Of a DNA stretch of 64,000 nucleotides, positions 1 through 7,502 are shown piece after piece. The notes beneath the pieces are model-generated. The model worked only from the letters and a program-made list of their open reading frames with translations. It was not told where the DNA came from and did no database searches. Source of the stretch: Rhodanobacter sp. (GTDB lineage Bacteria; Pseudomonadota; Gammaproteobacteria; Xanthomonadales; Rhodanobacteraceae). The stretch is taken from assembly GCA_004298045.1 (NCBI GenBank), contig SCRM01000005.1, forward strand, positions 186,001 through 250,000. Reading direction: 5' to 3'. Position 1 is the stretch's first letter. The number at the start of each line of letters is the position of its first letter. Made by a program: the position numbers and the translations under genes.

Positions 1-191
1 ACGAATCGCCGGCCATGCGCGAGCTTGGCGAGTGGTGGGCGCACGCCCAGCAATTGCCGCTCGACGTACTGGCGGCCGCCCTGCCCATCGCCACCGGCAA
101 TGCCGCCAGCGAGGCCGAACCCGCGCCGGCGGTGCACAAGCCGCCGCGTCGCCGGCATCGCCGTGGCGGGGCACGGAACAAGCCCGCGTGA
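1..191 (+). CDS. pcnB: Poly(A) polymerase I, C-terminal end (5' truncated)
   Basis: Only the last 62 codons are inside the window, read in frame from base 3 to the TGA at 189-191. They end in a basic, Arg/Lys/Pro-rich tail (KPPRRRHRRGGARNKPA) like the C-terminus of bacterial poly(A) polymerase, the enzyme that adds 3' A-tails to RNA and marks it for decay. The segment before it (ELGEWWAHAQ) also fits the end of PcnB. The strongest support is context: pcnB-folK-panB-panC-panD is the usual gammaproteobacterial order. The stop overlaps the GTG start of folK (GTGA), so the two are probably translationally coupled. The catalytic domain is outside the window, so identity rests on the tail and synteny. 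Confidence 0.72.
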   Translation, partial: ESPAMRELGEWWAHAQQLPLDVLAAALPIATGNAASEAEPAPAVHKPPRRRHRRGGARNKPA

Positions 192-670
192 CCACCGCTT
201 ACGTTGCGCTTGGCAGCAATCTCGGTGATCCGCGGCAACAAGTGCTGGCTGCTTTCGAGGCGCTGGCACAGTTGCCGCAATCGCGGGTGACGGCGCGTTC
301 GCGCCTGTATCGCACGCCGCCGTGGGGGGTGGTCGACCAGCCATGGTTTGTCAACGCCGCGGCGCGGCTCGACACCACGCTCGCGCCCGAGGCTTTGCTG
401 GACGGTTTGCAAGCGATCGAGCGGCGCGCTGGTCGCGTGCGCGACGTACGCTATGGGCCGCGCACGCTCGATCTCGACTTGCTGCATGTCGAGGGCGTGT
501 GCCGCGCCGACGTGCGCTTGACCTTGCCGCACCCACGCATTGCCGAGCGCGCCTTCGTGCTGCTGCCGCTGGCCGAGCTGGCGCCCGAGCTCGACGTGCC
601 GGGGCAGGGCCGCGTTGCGGAGCTGCTTGCCGCGGCCGATGCCGAAGGTTGCTGTTTGCTGGCCGAATGA
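188..670 (+). CDS. folK: 2-amino-4-hydroxy-6-hydroxymethyldihydropteridine pyrophosphokinase (HPPK)
   Basis: 160 aa. HPPK moves pyrophosphate from ATP to 6-hydroxymethyl-dihydropterin in cytosolic folate synthesis. The N-terminal YVALGSNLGDP motif and the family signature GPRTLDLDLL (pterin/ATP-Mg binding, with the paired Asp residues) are present, as is LPHPRIAERAFVL near the C-terminus. The start is the GTG at 188, which overlaps the pcnB stop by 4 bases. The longer upstream reading frame is just the other frame of pcnB. Length matches the family (about 159 aa). panB follows 46 bases downstream, so folK probably belongs to one transcript with the pantothenate genes. Confidence 0.96.
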   Translation: MTTAYVALGSNLGDPRQQVLAAFEALAQLPQSRVTARSRLYRTPPWGVVDQPWFVNAAARLDTTLAPEALLDGLQAIERRAGRVRDVRYGPRTLDLDLLHVEGVCRADVRLTLPHPRIAERAFVLLPLAELAPELDVPGQGRVAELLAAADAEGCCLLAE

Positions 671-716
671 GGCTGCGCCGCGGATAATCGGGATCATTCG
701 CTTTCGGGAAGTTGCC

Positions 717-1547
717 GTGTACGTGGAAACCGAGAAACGCCCGGTGCGCAAGCCGGTCACCGTGCCCATGCTGCACGCGATGAAGGCCGAGGGCCGGCGC
801 ATCGCCATGCTCACCGCCTACGACTTCAGCATGGCCAGCCAGCTCGAAGCCGCCGGCATCGATGTGGCGCTGGTGGGCGATTCGCTCGGCATGGTGATCC
901 AGGGCCACGCGAGCACGCTGCCGGTCACGCTGGAACACATGGTGTATCACGTGTCCGCCGTGGCACGCGGGCTGACGACAACCCTGCTGATTGCGGACAT
1001 GCCGTTCATGGGCGATCGCGACACCGCGCACGCGCTGGAAGCGGGCGCGCGACTGGTCGGGGAAGGCGGTGCCGCGATGGTCAAGCTGGAGGGCGGCGCA
1101 CCGCACATCCTCGATGCGATTGCGGCGCTTACGGCGCGTGCGATTCCGGTGTGCGCACACCTTGGCCTCACGCCGCAATCGGTGCACAAGTTCGGCGGCT
1201 TCCGCATCCAGGGCCGCGAGGCATCGGCGGCCGAGCGCGTGCTGACGCAAGCGCGCGCAGTGCAGAGTGCCGGCGCCGATCTCCTGGTGCTTGAGGGGGT
1301 GCCGAGCACGCTTGGCGAGCAGGTGACCAAGGCGCTCGACATCCCCGTCATCGGCATCGGTGCCGGGCCGCATTGCGACGGGCAGGTGCTGGTGTGCTAC
1401 GACATGCTCGGCATCACGCCGGGCAAACGGCCGAAATTCAGCAAGGATTTCCTCGCCGGTCGCGGTTCGGTGGCCGAGGCCATCGCGGCGTACGCCGAGG
1501 AAGTGCGCAACGGCAGCTTCCCGGCGCCGGAAAACTGCTTCAACTGA
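717..1547 (+). CDS. panB: 3-methyl-2-oxobutanoate hydroxymethyltransferase (ketopantoate hydroxymethyltransferase)
   Basis: About 276 aa. Transfers a hydroxymethyl group from 5,10-methylene-THF to 2-oxoisovalerate, the first step to pantothenate. Family blocks are clear: LTAYDFSMASQLEAAGID, the VGDSLGMVIQGH metal/substrate loop, ADMPFMGD, KLEGG, AHLGLTPQSVHKFGGF and IPVIGIGAG. The start is uncertain. GTG 717 has a GGGAA-like site just upstream and gives a length close to the family's, while GTG 723 and ATG 768 are alternatives. The frame is open further upstream, but that part lies inside folK. panC begins 12 bases after the stop. Confidence 0.95.
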   Translation: MYVETEKRPVRKPVTVPMLHAMKAEGRRIAMLTAYDFSMASQLEAAGIDVALVGDSLGMVIQGHASTLPVTLEHMVYHVSAVARGLTTTLLIADMPFMGDRDTAHALEAGARLVGEGGAAMVKLEGGAPHILDAIAALTARAIPVCAHLGLTPQSVHKFGGFRIQGREASAAERVLTQARAVQSAGADLLVLEGVPSTLGEQVTKALDIPVIGIGAGPHCDGQVLVCYDMLGITPGKRPKFSKDFLAGRGSVAEAIAAYAEEVRNGSFPAPENCFN

Positions 1548-1559
1548 TCGGAGGCCATC

Positions 1560-2405
1560 ATGCAAACCGTGCAAGACGCGCAGGCACTGCGCGCCGCGAT
1601 CCATGGCTGGCACGACAAAGGTCAGACCGTTGCCCTGGTGCCGACGATGGGCAATCTGCATGCCGGGCATTTCTCGCTGGTGCGGTTGGCGCGTGAGCGG
1701 GCCGATCGCGTCGTTGCCAGCGTGTTCGTCAACCCCACCCAGTTCGGCCCCAACGAGGATTACGCCCGCTACCCACGCACGCTGACGCAGGATCAAGCCG
1801 GATTGGCCGAGCACGGCTGCGATCTTCTGTTTGCGCCGGAAGTGGCGACGATTTACCCGTATGGTGCCGAGTACAGCGTGAGCGTGCACGTGCCGCAAAT
1901 CACCGAAGTGCTGGAAGGCGCCCATCGCCCCGGCCATTTCGATGGCGTTGCCACGGTGGTGGCCAAACTGTTCAACCTCGTGCAACCCGATCTGGCCGTG
2001 TTCGGCCAGAAGGATTACCAGCAGCTCAAGGTGATCGAACGCATGGTGCGCGACCTGGCGTTGCCGGTGAAAATCCTCGGTGCGCCGATCCAGCGTGCCG
2101 AGGATGGCCTCGCGCTCAGTTCGCGCAACCAATATCTGTCGCCAGCCGAACGCGAGATGGCGCCGCAGATCCACCAGACCTTGCTGCTGATGCAGTCGCT
2201 GATCGGCGAGGGCCATGCCTGCCACGCGGTGGAACTGGTGGCGGCGACGCGGCTGGAACGTGCGGGTTTTGTCCCCGATTACACCGCCATCCGCCGTGCC
2301 GACGACCTGGGCATGCCGGAAGCGCACGCACGGCATGGGTTGGTTGCCCTGATCGCCGCGCGGCTGGGCAGCACGCGCCTGATCGACAACCTGCCGCTGG
2401 CTTGA
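1560..2405 (+). CDS. panC: Pantoate--beta-alanine ligase (pantothenate synthetase)
   Basis: 281 aa. Condenses pantoate with beta-alanine using ATP. The HIGH-like nucleotide motif MGNLHAGH, the VFVNPTQFGPNEDYARYPRT block, FGQKDYQQL and the KMSKS-like loop LSSRNQYLS are all present in order. A good Shine-Dalgarno (GGAGG) lies 7 bases before ATG 1560. Immediately downstream of panB, it supplies the next step of the same pathway. panD, which makes the beta-alanine, follows about 220 bases later. Confidence 0.97.
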   Translation: MQTVQDAQALRAAIHGWHDKGQTVALVPTMGNLHAGHFSLVRLARERADRVVASVFVNPTQFGPNEDYARYPRTLTQDQAGLAEHGCDLLFAPEVATIYPYGAEYSVSVHVPQITEVLEGAHRPGHFDGVATVVAKLFNLVQPDLAVFGQKDYQQLKVIERMVRDLALPVKILGAPIQRAEDGLALSSRNQYLSPAEREMAPQIHQTLLLMQSLIGEGHACHAVELVAATRLERAGFVPDYTAIRRADDLGMPEAHARHGLVALIAARLGSTRLIDNLPLA

Positions 2406-2432
2406 CGCAGCCGGGCGCGATACACGGCCGCC

Positions 2433-2497
2433 GTGGATCGGGCTTCGGCCCGACGGGCTCTCGGCGAAAGGCCCTGTCGGGATGAATTCCGACCCAC
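2433..2497. repeat. REP-like intergenic palindrome, copy 1
   Basis: A roughly 65-bp element with complementary ends (GTGG...CCGACCCAC) and an internal GGGCTTCGGCCC-type hairpin. It is closely related to copies at 6253-6317, 16678-16742 and, more loosely, 49022-49084. All lie between genes. Here it fills the panC-panD gap. Confidence 0.8.
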
Positions 2498-2627
2498 GAG
2501 GCCGCGGCGCCTTCACCTTCACCCATCGGCCGGGGACGCGTGCCGTTCCGGGACCCCTTGTTGCGGCACTGCGGCATCGGTTCGATAATGCACGGCTCAA
2601 ACGGCTGTTTTTGCAGGTATCGACGTC

Positions 2628-3014
2628 ATGCTGCTCAACATGTTCAAGTCCAAGATCCACCGGGCCACGGTGACCCATGCCGAGCTGCAGTACGAAGGCT
2701 CGATCGCGATCGACGGCGACTTGCTCGATGCATGCGGCATCCTCGAGTACGAACAGATCCACGCATGGGATGTGAGCAACGGCAAGCGCTTCGTTACCTA
2801 CGCACTGCGTGCGGAAGAGGGCTCGGGCATCATTTCGGTGAACGGCAGCGCGGCGCGCAGCGTGTCGGTGGGCGACCTCATCATCATCGCCGCGTTTGCG
2901 CAGGTGGACGAGAAGGAGCTCGCCGGCTTCCAGCCGACCTGCATCTACATGGATGCGAAGAACCACATCAAGCGCACCGACCACGCCATTCCCAAGCAGA
3001 TGGTGGCGGCCTGA
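2628..3014 (+). CDS. panD: Aspartate 1-decarboxylase proenzyme (pyruvoyl type)
   Basis: 128 aa. Decarboxylates L-aspartate to beta-alanine, feeding panC. The self-cleavage site YEGSIAID places Gly24-Ser25 exactly as in characterised PanD when translation starts at ATG 2628; this decides for that start over ATG 2640. Ser25 becomes the pyruvoyl cofactor. Downstream are TYAL, the [13 protein letters not shown] core and the [10 protein letters not shown] strand. The gap from panC holds a REP-like element, so panD may have its own promoter or be expressed by readthrough. Confidence 0.97.
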   Translation: MLLNMFKSKIHRATVTHAELQYEGSIAIDGDLLDACGILEYEQIHAWDVSNGKRFVTYALRAEEGSGIISVNGSAARSVSVGDLIIIAAFAQVDEKELAGFQPTCIYMDAKNHIKRTDHAIPKQMVAA

Positions 3015-3140
3015 GGCCGGCCAGGAACGCTGATCGCAAGGGCACAAGCGGCAGCGACTGCGCGCCGTTTGTGTCTTGTTCCACGCTCAGCTGATGGAGC
3101 CGTGACGCGGTGGCGGACCAACGTGCGTCCTGCCGATGGC

Positions 3141-3926
3141 TCAGAACGCCGGCAACACCGCCCCCCGGTATTTTTTCTCGATGAAGGCGCGCGTGGCCGG
3201 GCTGGTCAGCGCCTTGGCGAGTTTTTCCACCCGCGGGTCGTGCTGGTTGTCGGCGCGGCCGACCAGATCGTTCACATACGGTGAATCGCTGCTTTCGATG
3301 AGCAACGCATCCTTTACCGGATTCAGCCCGGCCACCAGCGCATAGTTGGTGTTGATCAGCGCGAGGTCCACCTCGTCCAGGGTGCGCGGCAGCATCGCCG
3401 CGTCCAGCTCCTTGAACTTGAGGTGTTTCGGGTTGGCGGTGATGTCGGCCATCCCCGCCAGCGCATTGTGCGGGTCCTTCAGCGAGATCAGGCCGTGGTG
3501 CGCGAGCAGCAACAGCGCGCGCGCCTCGTTGCTGGGGTCATTGGGCACGCTCACCGTGGCGCCCACCGGCAACGCATCGATGGATTTGATCTTGCGCGAA
3601 TACGCGCCGAACGGCTCAATGTGCACGCCGACGATCGGTACCAGGTGCGTGCCGTGCTCGTGGTTGAAGGCCTCCAGATACGGCGCGGTCTGGAAGTAGT
3701 TGACGTCGAGGCTCTTCTCGACCACCTGCAGGTTCGGCTGCACGTAGTCGGCGAACACCTTGATCTTGAGCTTCACGCCTTCCTTTGCCAGTTCGGGCTG
3801 CACGAACTTGAGGATCTCCGCGTGCGGCACCGCGGTGGCGCCGATGGTGAGCGTGTGGGCGTCTTCCCTGGGTGCCGAGCAGGCGGCGAGCAGCAGCGCT
3901 GCCAACACTGGGACGAACCACTTCAT
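3141..3926 (-). CDS. metQ: Methionine-binding lipoprotein of the NlpA/MetQ family
   Basis: 261 aa. The N-terminus is a lipoprotein signal with lipobox LLAAC, giving a lipidated periplasmic substrate-binding protein. Family features follow: LTIGATAVPHAEIL, VFADYVQPNLQV, DVNYFQTAPYLEAFN, SVPNDPSNEARALLLL and NTNYALVAGLNP. It is transcribed after metN and metI on the minus strand, as in standard metNIQ operons, with a 62-base gap from metI. By family and neighbours the ligand is D/L-methionine; other amino acids or dipeptides are possible for NlpA proteins. Confidence 0.93.
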   Translation of the reverse strand: MKWFVPVLAALLLAACSAPREDAHTLTIGATAVPHAEILKFVQPELAKEGVKLKIKVFADYVQPNLQVVEKSLDVNYFQTAPYLEAFNHEHGTHLVPIVGVHIEPFGAYSRKIKSIDALPVGATVSVPNDPSNEARALLLLAHHGLISLKDPHNALAGMADITANPKHLKFKELDAAMLPRTLDEVDLALINTNYALVAGLNPVKDALLIESSDSPYVNDLVGRADNQHDPRVEKLAKALTSPATRAFIEKKYRGAVLPAF

Positions 3927-3988
3927 GCGATGAACCTCTCGTGCGGTGTGCCAGAATAGCCGTCCATACGTCCAGCAGCAAACCGCGA

Positions 3989-4675
3989 TCAGTGCTGCTT
4001 GCAGCGCGCAACAATACGGTCGCCGGCCACCTGCAGTGCCTGCACCAGTACCACCAGCAGCACTACCGTGACCAGCATGTAGTCGGATTTGTAGCTGAGA
4101 TAGCCGTAGCGGTAGGCGAGGTCGCCCAGGCCGCCGGAGCCGATCGCGCCGCCCATCGCGGTGTAGCCCACCAGCGCGATGGCGGTCACCGTGATGCCGG
4201 CCCAGAGGCCGGCGCGTGCCTCGGGCAGCAGCACGTGGCGCACGATCTGCCAGGTGCTGGCGCCCATCGCTTGCGCCGCCTCGATCACGCCGCGCGACAC
4301 CTCGCGCAGCGAGGTCTCCACCAGCCGCGCAAAGAACGGCGCGGTGCCGATCACCAGCGGCGGGATCGCGCCGCGCACGCCGAGCTTGGTGCCGACCAAG
4401 GCGTAGGTCACCGGCATCATCACGATCATGAGGATGATGAATGGCACCGAGCGCAGGATGTTCACCACCACCGAGGTGGCCGCGTAGGTCTTTGGCCGCG
4501 CGCGCAACTGGCCGGGGCCAGTGAGATACAGCAGCACGCCCAGCGGCAGGCCGATGGCGACGGTGAGCGCGAGCGAGCCGCCCAGCATCAACAGCGTGTC
4601 GACGCAGGCCTGGCCCATCTCGCCCCAGTCCTGGATGTTGGGGAACAGGCTTTGCAGCAGTGGCGCGGTGCTCAT
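3989..4675 (-). CDS. metI: Methionine ABC transporter permease
   Basis: 228 aa inner-membrane permease with about five hydrophobic segments ([42 protein letters not shown] and others). The EAA-like loop EAAQAMGAS...[10 protein letters not shown], which docks the ATPase, is clear. The start is ATG 4675, which overlaps the metN stop (ATGA), so translation is coupled to metN. The frame remains open upstream inside metN, but the membrane protein homology begins at this ATG. It forms the MetNIQ importer with its neighbours. Confidence 0.95.
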   Translation of the reverse strand: MSTAPLLQSLFPNIQDWGEMGQACVDTLLMLGGSLALTVAIGLPLGVLLYLTGPGQLRARPKTYAATSVVVNILRSVPFIILMIVMMPVTYALVGTKLGVRGAIPPLVIGTAPFFARLVETSLREVSRGVIEAAQAMGASTWQIVRHVLLPEARAGLWAGITVTAIALVGYTAMGGAIGSGGLGDLAYRYGYLSYKSDYMLVTVVLLVVLVQALQVAGDRIVARCKQH

Positions 4676-5676
4676 GCCAGCTCCTCGACGGTGATGCCGG
4701 CGGCGCGCAGTTTCTGCAGCGCGGCGTCGATCTGGGCGCCTTCGAGCGCGAGCGTGAGCTGGCCGTAGGGCAGATCCTTGATGCGGTCGATGCGCCCGGC
4801 GATCAGGTTGAAATCCACTCCGCTCTCGCGCATCACGCGGCTGAGCACCGGCTCCAGCGTCGCGGCGCCACGGAAAGTGAAGCGCAGCACCCGGCCGTGC
4901 ACGCCGGGTGGCGCGGCGGCATCGCCCGCCGTTTCGGGCAGGGCCTCGCTGACGAACCGCCGCGTGGTCGCGTGCTGCGGATGCAGGAACACGTCGGCCA
5001 CGGTGCCGGATTCCACCAGGTGCCCGGCGTCGAGCACGGCAACGCGGTCGGCGATGCGGCGCACCACGTCCATCTCGTGGGTGATCAGCACGATGGTGAG
5101 CTTGAGCTCGCGGTTGATCGTGGCCAGCAGATCCAGTACCTGCGCCGTGGTCTGCGGATCGAGCGCGCTGGTGGCCTCGTCGCACAGGAGGATTTCCGGG
5201 CGATTGGCCAGTGCGCGCGCAATGCCGACGCGCTGCTTCTGCCCGCCGGAAAGCTGGGAGGGAAACTTGTGTGCGTGCTCGGCGAGGCCCACGCGTTCAA
5301 GCAGCTCGTCAACCCGCGCGCGGATAGTGCTGGCGTTGCGCTCGCCGGCGAGGCGCAATGGCAACGCCACGTTCGCCGCCACGGTCCGCGAGGCGAGCAG
5401 GTTGAAGTGCTGGAAGATCATGCCGATGCGCCGACGCTGCGCACGCAATGCGGGCTCGTCGAGTGCGGTGATGTCGGTGTCGCCGATCAGGATGCGCCCG
5501 CCGCTCGGGCGTTCGAGCAGGTTGATGAGCCGCAACAATGTGGATTTGCCGGCGCCGGAGTGGCCAATGATGCCGAACACTTCGCCGTCGTGGATGTCGA
5601 GGTTGAACGGCGCGAGCGCCGGCACCTCACGGCCATCCACGCGATAGGACTTGCTTACGTCGAGGAAGCGGATCAC
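4672..5676 (-). CDS. metN: Methionine ABC transporter ATP-binding protein
   Basis: 334 aa. Walker [11 protein letters not shown]-loop FQHFNLL, signature [15 protein letters not shown], Walker [13 protein letters not shown] and the switch His (LITHEMDVV) are all intact. After about residue 240 comes a NIL-type regulatory domain, the C-terminal domain that senses methionine in MetN. First gene of the metNIQ operon. The divergent peroxidase gene starts only 75 bases away, so both promoters must lie in a very short interval. I see no SAM riboswitch there. Confidence 0.96.
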   Translation of the reverse strand: MIRFLDVSKSYRVDGREVPALAPFNLDIHDGEVFGIIGHSGAGKSTLLRLINLLERPSGGRILIGDTDITALDEPALRAQRRRIGMIFQHFNLLASRTVAANVALPLRLAGERNASTIRARVDELLERVGLAEHAHKFPSQLSGGQKQRVGIARALANRPEILLCDEATSALDPQTTAQVLDLLATINRELKLTIVLITHEMDVVRRIADRVAVLDAGHLVESGTVADVFLHPQHATTRRFVSEALPETAGDAAAPPGVHGRVLRFTFRGAATLEPVLSRVMRESGVDFNLIAGRIDRIKDLPYGQLTLALEGAQIDAALQKLRAAGITVEELA

Positions 5677-5751
5677 GGTGGTCTGACGGGAAAACGGAGC
5701 ATCATTCTAGCGGCTCGCATGGACGTCCATGCGGCCAAGGCGGAGGGTTCG

Positions 5752-6237
5752 ATGGACAGCATCTGGGATTTCAGCGCGGTGGATCTGGATGGCCACGAGC
5801 GCGCACTTGGCGAGTGGCGTGGCAAGACGCTGCTGGTGGTGAACGTGGCGTCGAAATGCGGCTTCACCCCGCAATACGCCGGGCTGGAAAAGTTGTGGTG
5901 CGATTTCGGCCCGCGCGGGCTGGTGGTGCTCGGGTTTCCGTGCAACCAGTTCGGCCATCAGGAGCCGGGCGACGCCGCAGAAATCCGTGCGTTCTGCACC
6001 ACCAGCTACGCGGTGAGTTTTCCGCTGTTTGCGAAGATCGCCGTGAATGGTGCGGACGCGCACCCACTGTACCGCTGGCTCAAACATGCCGCCCCCGGCG
6101 TGCTTGGCAGCGAGGCGATCAAGTGGAACTTCACCAAGTTCCTTGTCGGCAGCGATGGCCAAGTGCGCAAGCGCTACGCCTCGGCCGACACGCCAGAAAA
6201 GATTGGCCGTGAGCTGGATGATTTGCTGCCGAAGTGA
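5752..6237 (+). CDS. Glutathione peroxidase family protein (Cys type)
   Basis: 161 aa, the usual size of small bacterial GPx/thiol peroxidases. The peroxidatic Cys lies in NVASKCGFTPQYAGLE, the Gln in FPCNQFGHQEPG and the Trp/Asn in KWNFTKFLV, so the catalytic tetrad looks complete. The start is ATG 5752, preceded by GGAGG at a good distance and giving the family's MDSIWDFSAVDLDG beginning. ATG 5719 in the same frame would add 11 residues. It likely reduces hydroperoxides using thioredoxin or glutathione in the cytosol. Divergent from metNIQ. Confidence 0.92.
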   Translation: MDSIWDFSAVDLDGHERALGEWRGKTLLVVNVASKCGFTPQYAGLEKLWCDFGPRGLVVLGFPCNQFGHQEPGDAAEIRAFCTTSYAVSFPLFAKIAVNGADAHPLYRWLKHAAPGVLGSEAIKWNFTKFLVGSDGQVRKRYASADTPEKIGRELDDLLPK

Positions 6238-6252
6238 GATGCATGCCTTCGT

Positions 6253-6317
6253 GTGGGTTGAGGTTTGGCCCGACGGGCGCCTCGCCGAAAGCGCCGTCGG
6301 GATGAATCCCGACCCAC
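6253..6317. repeat. REP-like intergenic palindrome, copy 2
   Basis: A 65-bp element beginning GTGGGTTGAGG and ending GATGAATCCCGACCCAC. It has terminal inverted repeats and an inner GCGCC/GGCGC-like stem around CGAAAG. It is the same family as copy 1, lying between the peroxidase and slyD, and may fold downstream of the peroxidase transcript. Confidence 0.82.
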
Positions 6318-6374
6318 GGGTTTTGCGCGGTGATCTGCTAGTCTTGCAACCCGTTTTCCGCGCCGGACACCGCC

Positions 6375-6857
6375 ATGCAGATCGCCGCCAACACCGTTGC
6401 CGCCTTCCACTACACGCTGACCGACGACGATGGCAAGGTCGTTGACAGCTCCGCCGGCGGCGAGCCGCTGACCTACCTGCACGGCAAGGGCCAGATCGTG
6501 CCGGGGCTGGAAAAGCAGATGGAAGGCAAGGGCGTGGGTGACAGGTTCGTGGCGCACGTATCGGCTGCCGAAGGTTATGGCGAGTACGCCCCGGAAATGG
6601 CGCAGGTGGTGCCGCGCTCGGCGTTCCAGGGCATCGACGACATCCAGCCCGGCATGCAGTTCCAGGCCAACGGCCCGCAGGGCGTGTTCAACGTGATGGT
6701 GACCAAGGTCGAAGGCGACGAGGTGCATGTGGATGCCAACCATCCACTGGCCGGCAAGGCGCTGCATTTCGACATCGAAGTGACCGACGTGCGCACCGCG
6801 AGCGACGAGGAGCTTTCCCATGGCCACGTGCACGGCGCCGGCGGCCATCATCACTGA
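6375..6857 (+). CDS. slyD: FKBP-type peptidyl-prolyl cis-trans isomerase, SlyD class
   Basis: 160 aa. Combines an FKBP domain (LTDDDGKVVDSS, LTYLHGKGQIVPGLEKQMEGK) with the inserted IF chaperone domain (GYGEYAPEMAQVVPRSAF...GMQFQA), as in SlyD. The C-terminus is short and His-rich (HGHVHGAGGHHH), a reduced form of the metal-binding tail that in E. coli SlyD supplies nickel to hydrogenase. It is a cytosolic folding helper. The methyltransferase gene follows after 9 bases and may be cotranscribed. Confidence 0.94.
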   Translation: MQIAANTVAAFHYTLTDDDGKVVDSSAGGEPLTYLHGKGQIVPGLEKQMEGKGVGDRFVAHVSAAEGYGEYAPEMAQVVPRSAFQGIDDIQPGMQFQANGPQGVFNVMVTKVEGDEVHVDANHPLAGKALHFDIEVTDVRTASDEELSHGHVHGAGGHHH

Positions 6858-6866
6858 GCTTCGCGC

Positions 6867-7502
6867 GTGACGCGCAAGGCCTACGACGCGGCGTATTTCG
6901 ACCGCTGGTATCGCAGCCGCACCGAGGCGGTGTCGTCGCCCGCTTCGCGCCGACGCAAGGTGGCGATGGTGGTGGCGGTAGCCGAGTACTACCTCGGCCG
7001 GCCGATCCGCAACGTGCTCGACGTGGGCTGCGGCGAGGGCCTGTGGCGCGCACCGTTTCGCGCCTTGCGGCCCGGCATCGACTATCGCGGGCTGGATGCC
7101 AGCGAATACGCGGTGGCGCGCTACGGCCGCAGCCGCCAGATCGGGCTGGCCCGCCTGCGCGAGCTGGAATGGCTGCGGTTGGATACCTGTTTCGACGTGA
7201 TCGTGTGCACCAACGTGCTGCACTACGTGCGCGCCAATGAAGTGCGCGCGGGGCTCGTCGGCATCGCCGACATGCTCGGCGGGGTCGCCTTCATGGAAAC
7301 CTTTGTCCGCGGCGACGACGTGGTCGGCGACCGCGCCGACTACGTGGCGCGCCCCGCGGCGTGGTACCTGCGCGAATTCGCCCGCGTCGGCCTGGTGCCG
7401 GTCGGCTCGCACTGCTACGTGGGCGCCGACCTCGCGGCGCGCGCATCGGCGCTGGAACTGGCCGGGCGCACGCCTGCGCCGGCGGATCAGATTTCGACCT
7501 GA
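6867..7502 (+). CDS. Class I SAM-dependent methyltransferase, substrate unknown
   Basis: 211 aa from GTG 6867. The Rossmann motif I NVLDVGCGEGLW (SAM binding), an acidic position after strand 2 (YRGLDASEYA) and the motif IV-like FDVIVCTNVLHYV identify a class I methyltransferase. An N-terminal stretch AAYFDRWYRSRTEA is typical of small-molecule methyltransferases. I cannot name the substrate. The 3' end overlaps the end of the convergent kup gene by 16 bases. Confidence 0.85.
   Translation: MTRKAYDAAYFDRWYRSRTEAVSSPASRRRKVAMVVAVAEYYLGRPIRNVLDVGCGEGLWRAPFRALRPGIDYRGLDASEYAVARYGRSRQIGLARLRELEWLRLDTCFDVIVCTNVLHYVRANEVRAGLVGIADMLGGVAFMETFVRGDDVVGDRADYVARPAAWYLREFARVGLVPVGSHCYVGADLAARASALELAGRTPAPADQIST

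Noticed and set aside
351..3047. Long minus-strand open frame of 898 codons opposite folK-panB-panC-panD
   Set aside because: It is the antisense shadow of four well-supported genes; composition is Arg/His-rich noise typical of high-GC antisense frames.
5677..5751. SAM riboswitch or MetJ box before metN
   Set aside because: The 75-base interval to the divergent peroxidase gene is too short for a riboswitch, and no AGACGTCT-type box is visible.
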